Origin: Candidatus Paraluminiphilus aquimaris
GTDB lineage: Bacteria > Pseudomonadota > Gammaproteobacteria > Pseudomonadales > Halieaceae
Reading direction: 5' to 3'
Assembly (NCBI RefSeq): GCF_026230195.1
Contig: NZ_CP036501.1
Location: 1,116,001 to 1,180,000, forward strand
Length of the DNA stretch: 64,000 nt
This document shows positions 61,220 through 64,000 of the stretch, piece after piece. Within the stretch, counting starts at the first letter, position 1. Every line of letters starts with the position of its first letter. Made by a program: the position numbers and the translations under genes. The notes beneath the pieces are model-generated. The model did not search any database, was not told the origin of the DNA, and saw only the letters and a list, made by a program, of their open reading frames with translations.

Positions 61220-63021
61220 CCGTCTTCTGAGTCTAGACCGACAGTTGCGCGGAAGTCGTGTTGACAAAGCCTGGCGAGTTCATCGATCGGCACAGGCTTC
61301 GAGATAAGGTAGCCCTGTATAGAATAACAACCGCGTTCGCGTAGATAGGTTGCTTGTTCTGCCGTTTCAACCCCCTCAGCAACTAAATCAAGCCCTAGCG
61401 CCTGTGCCATCGAAACAATGGCATTGACGATTGCGTTACCTGATTCTGAGCCGAGATCATTAACGAAAGTCCGATCAATCTTCAGCGTGTTGAGTGGGAA
61501 TTGCCGTAAATAATTCAACGATGAGTAGCCTGTGCCGAAGTCATCGATTGCGAGTTTAAAGCCCAAGTTTCTGAGCTGGTGGAGCTTGCCAATACTGTCA
61601 TCACCACTGTTCATGATGGCGCTTTCGGTGAGCTCAAGCGCAATTTTGTATTGAATCTCTAGCTGTTTGAGTGTCGAGGTTAAGCGCTCTACAAAATTAC
61701 TTTGATTAAATTGTAGCGGCGATAGATTTATGGCCAAAGACATCTTACTTGGTAGCTGCCCGGCATAGGCCTTTGCATCGGCATTGACCCGATTCAAAAT
61801 CCAATCGCCAAGCTCATTAATCAGTCCACTTCTCTCCGCCACAGGAATAAATCGGTCGGGTGAGATGGCATTTCCCTGCTCGTCCTCCCAACGCACAAGC
61901 GCCTCTGCACCGATAATGGCACCGGTAAATAAATCGACTTGTGGCTGATAAACCAGCGAGAGTCCCGTTGTGAGTAACGAGTGACGCAGTCCCTCTTCGA
62001 TCGAGAGTTCTTGCGCAGAGTCGTAAGCAATAGAGCTGTCGTACATTCTCGCGCGCTGACGACCTTCCGCTTTGGCGGCGTAGGCCGCGGAGTCGGCGCG
62101 AACAAGTAGTTCTTCAGGTGCACGGCCGTGATCTGGGGCCATCGCAATGCCAATGCTGGGTGTAATGACCAACGTATGACCCGGGATTTGAATCGGTTCA
62201 GACAAACAGTCTATAAGGTGCTCGGCAATTTGGTTGAGTTGCTCTTCGCCGTAGGGGTTTCTGACAATGACTGAAAATTCATCGCCGCCGGGGCGGGCAA
62301 TTTCCAACGCAAAGGCATCGAGTGGATATGTTTTCTTCGCGCCGGGGTATTCGGAAGCGATGGGACCAATCTCAGCCGCGCACGTCTGCAGACGAGACGC
62401 TATTTTCTTGAGGACAAGATCACCGCGCTCATGCCCAATGGAGTCATTGATCCGCTTGAAGTGATCGATATCGATCATGATCAAGCCTGTCTGGCCTTCG
62501 TTCTTTTCGGAGTTGACCAAATTTCTTCGTAACTGCTCGGTAAAGCTACGTCGATTAGGAAGGTCGGTTAAATGGTCAAAGTAGGCCAGATATCGAAGGT
62601 GATCTTCTTTTGATTTAAGTTCTTTGTAGGTGTCGGCAGAGCGCAACATGTATTTGACCAGCCTGCCTAGCAGCGGCCAATTCAAGGGCTTGGTAATGTA
62701 GTGGGTGGCGCCGGCTTCGAACCCCAGGTCAATCGTTTCCTGGTCATCCGCCCCAGTAACAATAAGTATGGGGGTGTCTTCGCTCTCTACCCGGGCACGC
62801 AGATGTCGGCAGGTTTCAATGCCACTGATACCCGGCATATCGACATCCATAAAGACAAAGTCAGGGTTGTTATTGGCGACGAGGTCGAGCGCCTCGTGCC
62901 CGTCTTGGGCTTCTAAGATTCGCATACCCTCCGACTCTAGGCACTGTCGGATAAGAAGGCGTTGCATGCTGTCATCGTCACATACAAGTACCAATGGGTT
63001 GTCGTTTGGTTTTACCACCAA
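61216..63021 (-). CDS. Response regulator with GGDEF and EAL domains (601 aa)
   Basis: Domain order: receiver (DDD...VFMDVDMPGISG, phospho-Asp; Lys in YITKPLN), GGDEF (RPGGDEFSVIV, active-site motif intact), EAL (GAEALVRW, DDFGTGYSSLNYLRQFPLNTLKID, EGVET). Both catalytic motifs look intact, so it could make or degrade c-di-GMP; which dominates is unknown. Start is TTG 63021 (or GTG 63018). No DNA-binding domain. Forms an operon with the S8 protease. Confidence 0.93.
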   Translation of the reverse strand: MVVKPNDNPLVLVCDDDSMQRLLIRQCLESEGMRILEAQDGHEALDLVANNNPDFVFMDVDMPGISGIETCRHLRARVESEDTPILIVTGADDQETIDLGFEAGATHYITKPLNWPLLGRLVKYMLRSADTYKELKSKEDHLRYLAYFDHLTDLPNRRSFTEQLRRNLVNSEKNEGQTGLIMIDIDHFKRINDSIGHERGDLVLKKIASRLQTCAAEIGPIASEYPGAKKTYPLDAFALEIARPGGDEFSVIVRNPYGEEQLNQIAEHLIDCLSEPIQIPGHTLVITPSIGIAMAPDHGRAPEELLVRADSAAYAAKAEGRQRARMYDSSIAYDSAQELSIEEGLRHSLLTTGLSLVYQPQVDLFTGAIIGAEALVRWEDEQGNAISPDRFIPVAERSGLINELGDWILNRVNADAKAYAGQLPSKMSLAINLSPLQFNQSNFVERLTSTLKQLEIQYKIALELTESAIMNSGDDSIGKLHQLRNLGFKLAIDDFGTGYSSLNYLRQFPLNTLKIDRTFVNDLGSESGNAIVNAIVSMAQALGLDLVAEGVETAEQATYLRERGCYSIQGYLISKPVPIDELARLCQHDFRATVGLDSEDG

Positions 63022-63150
63022 GTCTTCATTCCCTTATGTACGCATTGCTTCTCAGTCATGTCATCGGTATTACTTTATTATTAGGTCGTCACCCTAGCTG
63101 AGTCTTTACGCTTCATCACTCACCGGCTGGCGACACAGCCTTACTGAGGC

Positions 63151-63190
63151 AAAGCCTGAACTTCGGGCTTTTACTTCCTTCATATGAAGG
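63151..63190. promoter_or_regulatory. Hairpin and 14-bp palindrome upstream of nadA
   Basis: AAAGCC...GGGCTTTT (about 63151-63172) is a terminator-like hairpin in the plus direction. Right after it comes a perfect palindrome CCTTCATATGAAGG (63177-63190), 36 bases before the nadA start. The palindrome is a candidate operator; the hairpin could be an attenuator. Confidence 0.4.
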
Positions 63191-63226
63191 TAAACTGCGC
63201 GCTACGCATTGTGAAGGCTTTTTTTG

Positions 63227-64000
63227 GTGTCGATTGCAGATCAAAAACTCCGTGAGATACGCGAGCAAGTTCAGACGCATTTAGCGAGCGTACCCGCTCG
63301 GTTGACGCCCGAGCGGCAGTCAGCGTTGGAGAATAAGATTCGTGCACAGTTAGATGCCCATAACGCAGTGATTGTCGCGCATTACTACACCTCACCAGAG
63401 ATACAGGCCCTGGCCGAGGCCACTGGTGGCTGTGTGTCGGACTCCCTGGAGATGGCGCGCTTTGGGCGAGATCATCCCGCTGAGACCCTGCTCGTAGCGG
63501 GCGTACGATTTATGGGGGAGACCGCAAAAATACTGACGCCAAACAAGCGCGTGTTGATGCCTACACTCGAAGCTACCTGTTCGCTCGATGAAGGGTGTCC
63601 TATCGACGAGTTTTCCGCTTTTTGTGATGCGCATCCAGATCGGGATGTGGTCGTCTACGCCAACACCTCTGCGGCGGTGAAGGCGCGAGCCGATTGGGTG
63701 GTCACCTCAAGCATTGCGCTTGACGTTGCCGAGCACCTCGCAGATGAGGGTAAAAAGGTGCTGTGGGCACCCGATCGACATTTAGGCGATTATGTTCGCC
63801 GCGAGAGTGGTGCGGATATTTTGGTCTGGGATGGTGCTTGTATCGTGCACGAGGAGTTCAAGGCCAAAGGCATATTAGATCTCAAAAACGTACACCCAGA
63901 TGCCGCGGTGCTAGCGCATCCAGAGTCGCCTGCCTCGGTACTTGAGATAGCAGACCACATCGGATCAACGACACAAATCATAAGAGCCGCAACCGAATTA
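63227..64000 (+). CDS. nadA: Quinolinate synthase NadA, N-terminal part (cut by window end)
   Basis: 4Fe-4S enzyme condensing iminoaspartate and dihydroxyacetone phosphate to quinolinate for NAD synthesis. GTG start at 63227 lies nine bases after AAGG; an in-frame TGA at 63212 bars longer starts. Signature parts: [59 protein letters not shown] (first cluster Cys), [18 protein letters not shown] and [10 protein letters not shown] (second Cys). The frame is open to base 64000 (258 codons); about 95 residues should remain outside. Confidence 0.96.
   Translation, partial: MSIADQKLREIREQVQTHLASVPARLTPERQSALENKIRAQLDAHNAVIVAHYYTSPEIQALAEATGGCVSDSLEMARFGRDHPAETLLVAGVRFMGETAKILTPNKRVLMPTLEATCSLDEGCPIDEFSAFCDAHPDRDVVVYANTSAAVKARADWVVTSSIALDVAEHLADEGKKVLWAPDRHLGDYVRRESGADILVWDGACIVHEEFKAKGILDLKNVHPDAAVLAHPESPASVLEIADHIGSTTQIIRAATEL

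Noticed and set aside
1-64000. CRISPR arrays, IS elements, prophage genes, tRNA or rRNA genes
   Set aside because: No regularly spaced repeats, transposase motifs, phage proteins or cloverleaf sequences other than the tmRNA were seen.

Overview
The window looks like a chromosomal segment of an aerobic marine gammaproteobacterium, most likely of the Halieaceae (OM60/NOR5) type. This is an inference from gene content and order: the housekeeping block smpB - ratA - rnfH - bamE - fur - recN - hrcA - grpE - dnaK - dnaJ - dapB, an aceK gene for the glyoxylate-cycle switch, many acyl-CoA genes, moderate GC content, and no phage, IS element or CRISPR array. No tRNA or rRNA gene was found by eye; the one structural RNA is a complete tmRNA.

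Layout. 1-8 kb: the 3' end of a type-B carboxylesterase, a lipoprotein amidase, a large lipoprotein, a secreted protein with an internal duplication, a dienoyl-CoA isomerase-like crotonase and an M19 dipeptidase relative with altered metal ligands. 8-13 kb: an extracytoplasmic redox cluster (secreted Ca-repeat/cytochrome-like protein, ApbE flavin transferase, DUF3570 outer-membrane protein carrying an ApbE-type acceptor motif, DUF4266 lipoprotein). 13-24 kb: ABC-F ATPase YheS, DUF1415, an MFS transporter, a fused DUF2062-like/AsmA-like membrane protein, a ferritin-like hydrolase with a membrane partner, and a DUF3015/DUF4105 pair with an intrinsic terminator lying over the second gene's start. 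24.2-25.4 kb: a redoxin gene interrupted once by an in-frame TGA exactly at the catalytic cysteine position and followed by a perfect hairpin, best read as a selenoprotein. 25.5-32.7 kb: a 2OG-Fe(II) oxygenase, tmRNA, AzlCD, MOSC and HIT proteins, a 50-aa small ORF, an EF-hand/ECF sigma/anti-sigma/CpxP-like operon and a TauE exporter. 32.7-45.2 kb: the conserved housekeeping and heat-shock block, with two sigma-32 promoters (grpE, dnaK) and a terminator between dnaK and dnaJ. 45.3-54.5 kb: paired acyl-CoA dehydrogenases, an SDR, aceK, two histidine phosphatases, a TesB thioesterase, a double TetR regulator and a crotonase. 54.5-64 kb: a 1450-aa hybrid sensor kinase, a small exported protein, a subtilisin-like lipoprotein translationally coupled to a response regulator-GGDEF-EAL protein, and the start of nadA, cut by the window end.

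How the parts work together. The 45-54 kb genes fit fatty-acid or dicarboxylic acyl-CoA breakdown, controlled by the tandem TetR protein and linked to the glyoxylate shunt through AceK. tmRNA and SmpB, both present, form the ribosome-rescue pair. The ECF operon looks like a metal- or envelope-stress module. The kinase and c-di-GMP proteins indicate surface or polymer sensing.

The strongest candidate for something missed by standard annotation is the UGA-containing redoxin at 24229-25389. Next are the 50-aa ORF at 29393-29545 and the flavinylation-type cluster at 8.4-11.6 kb.
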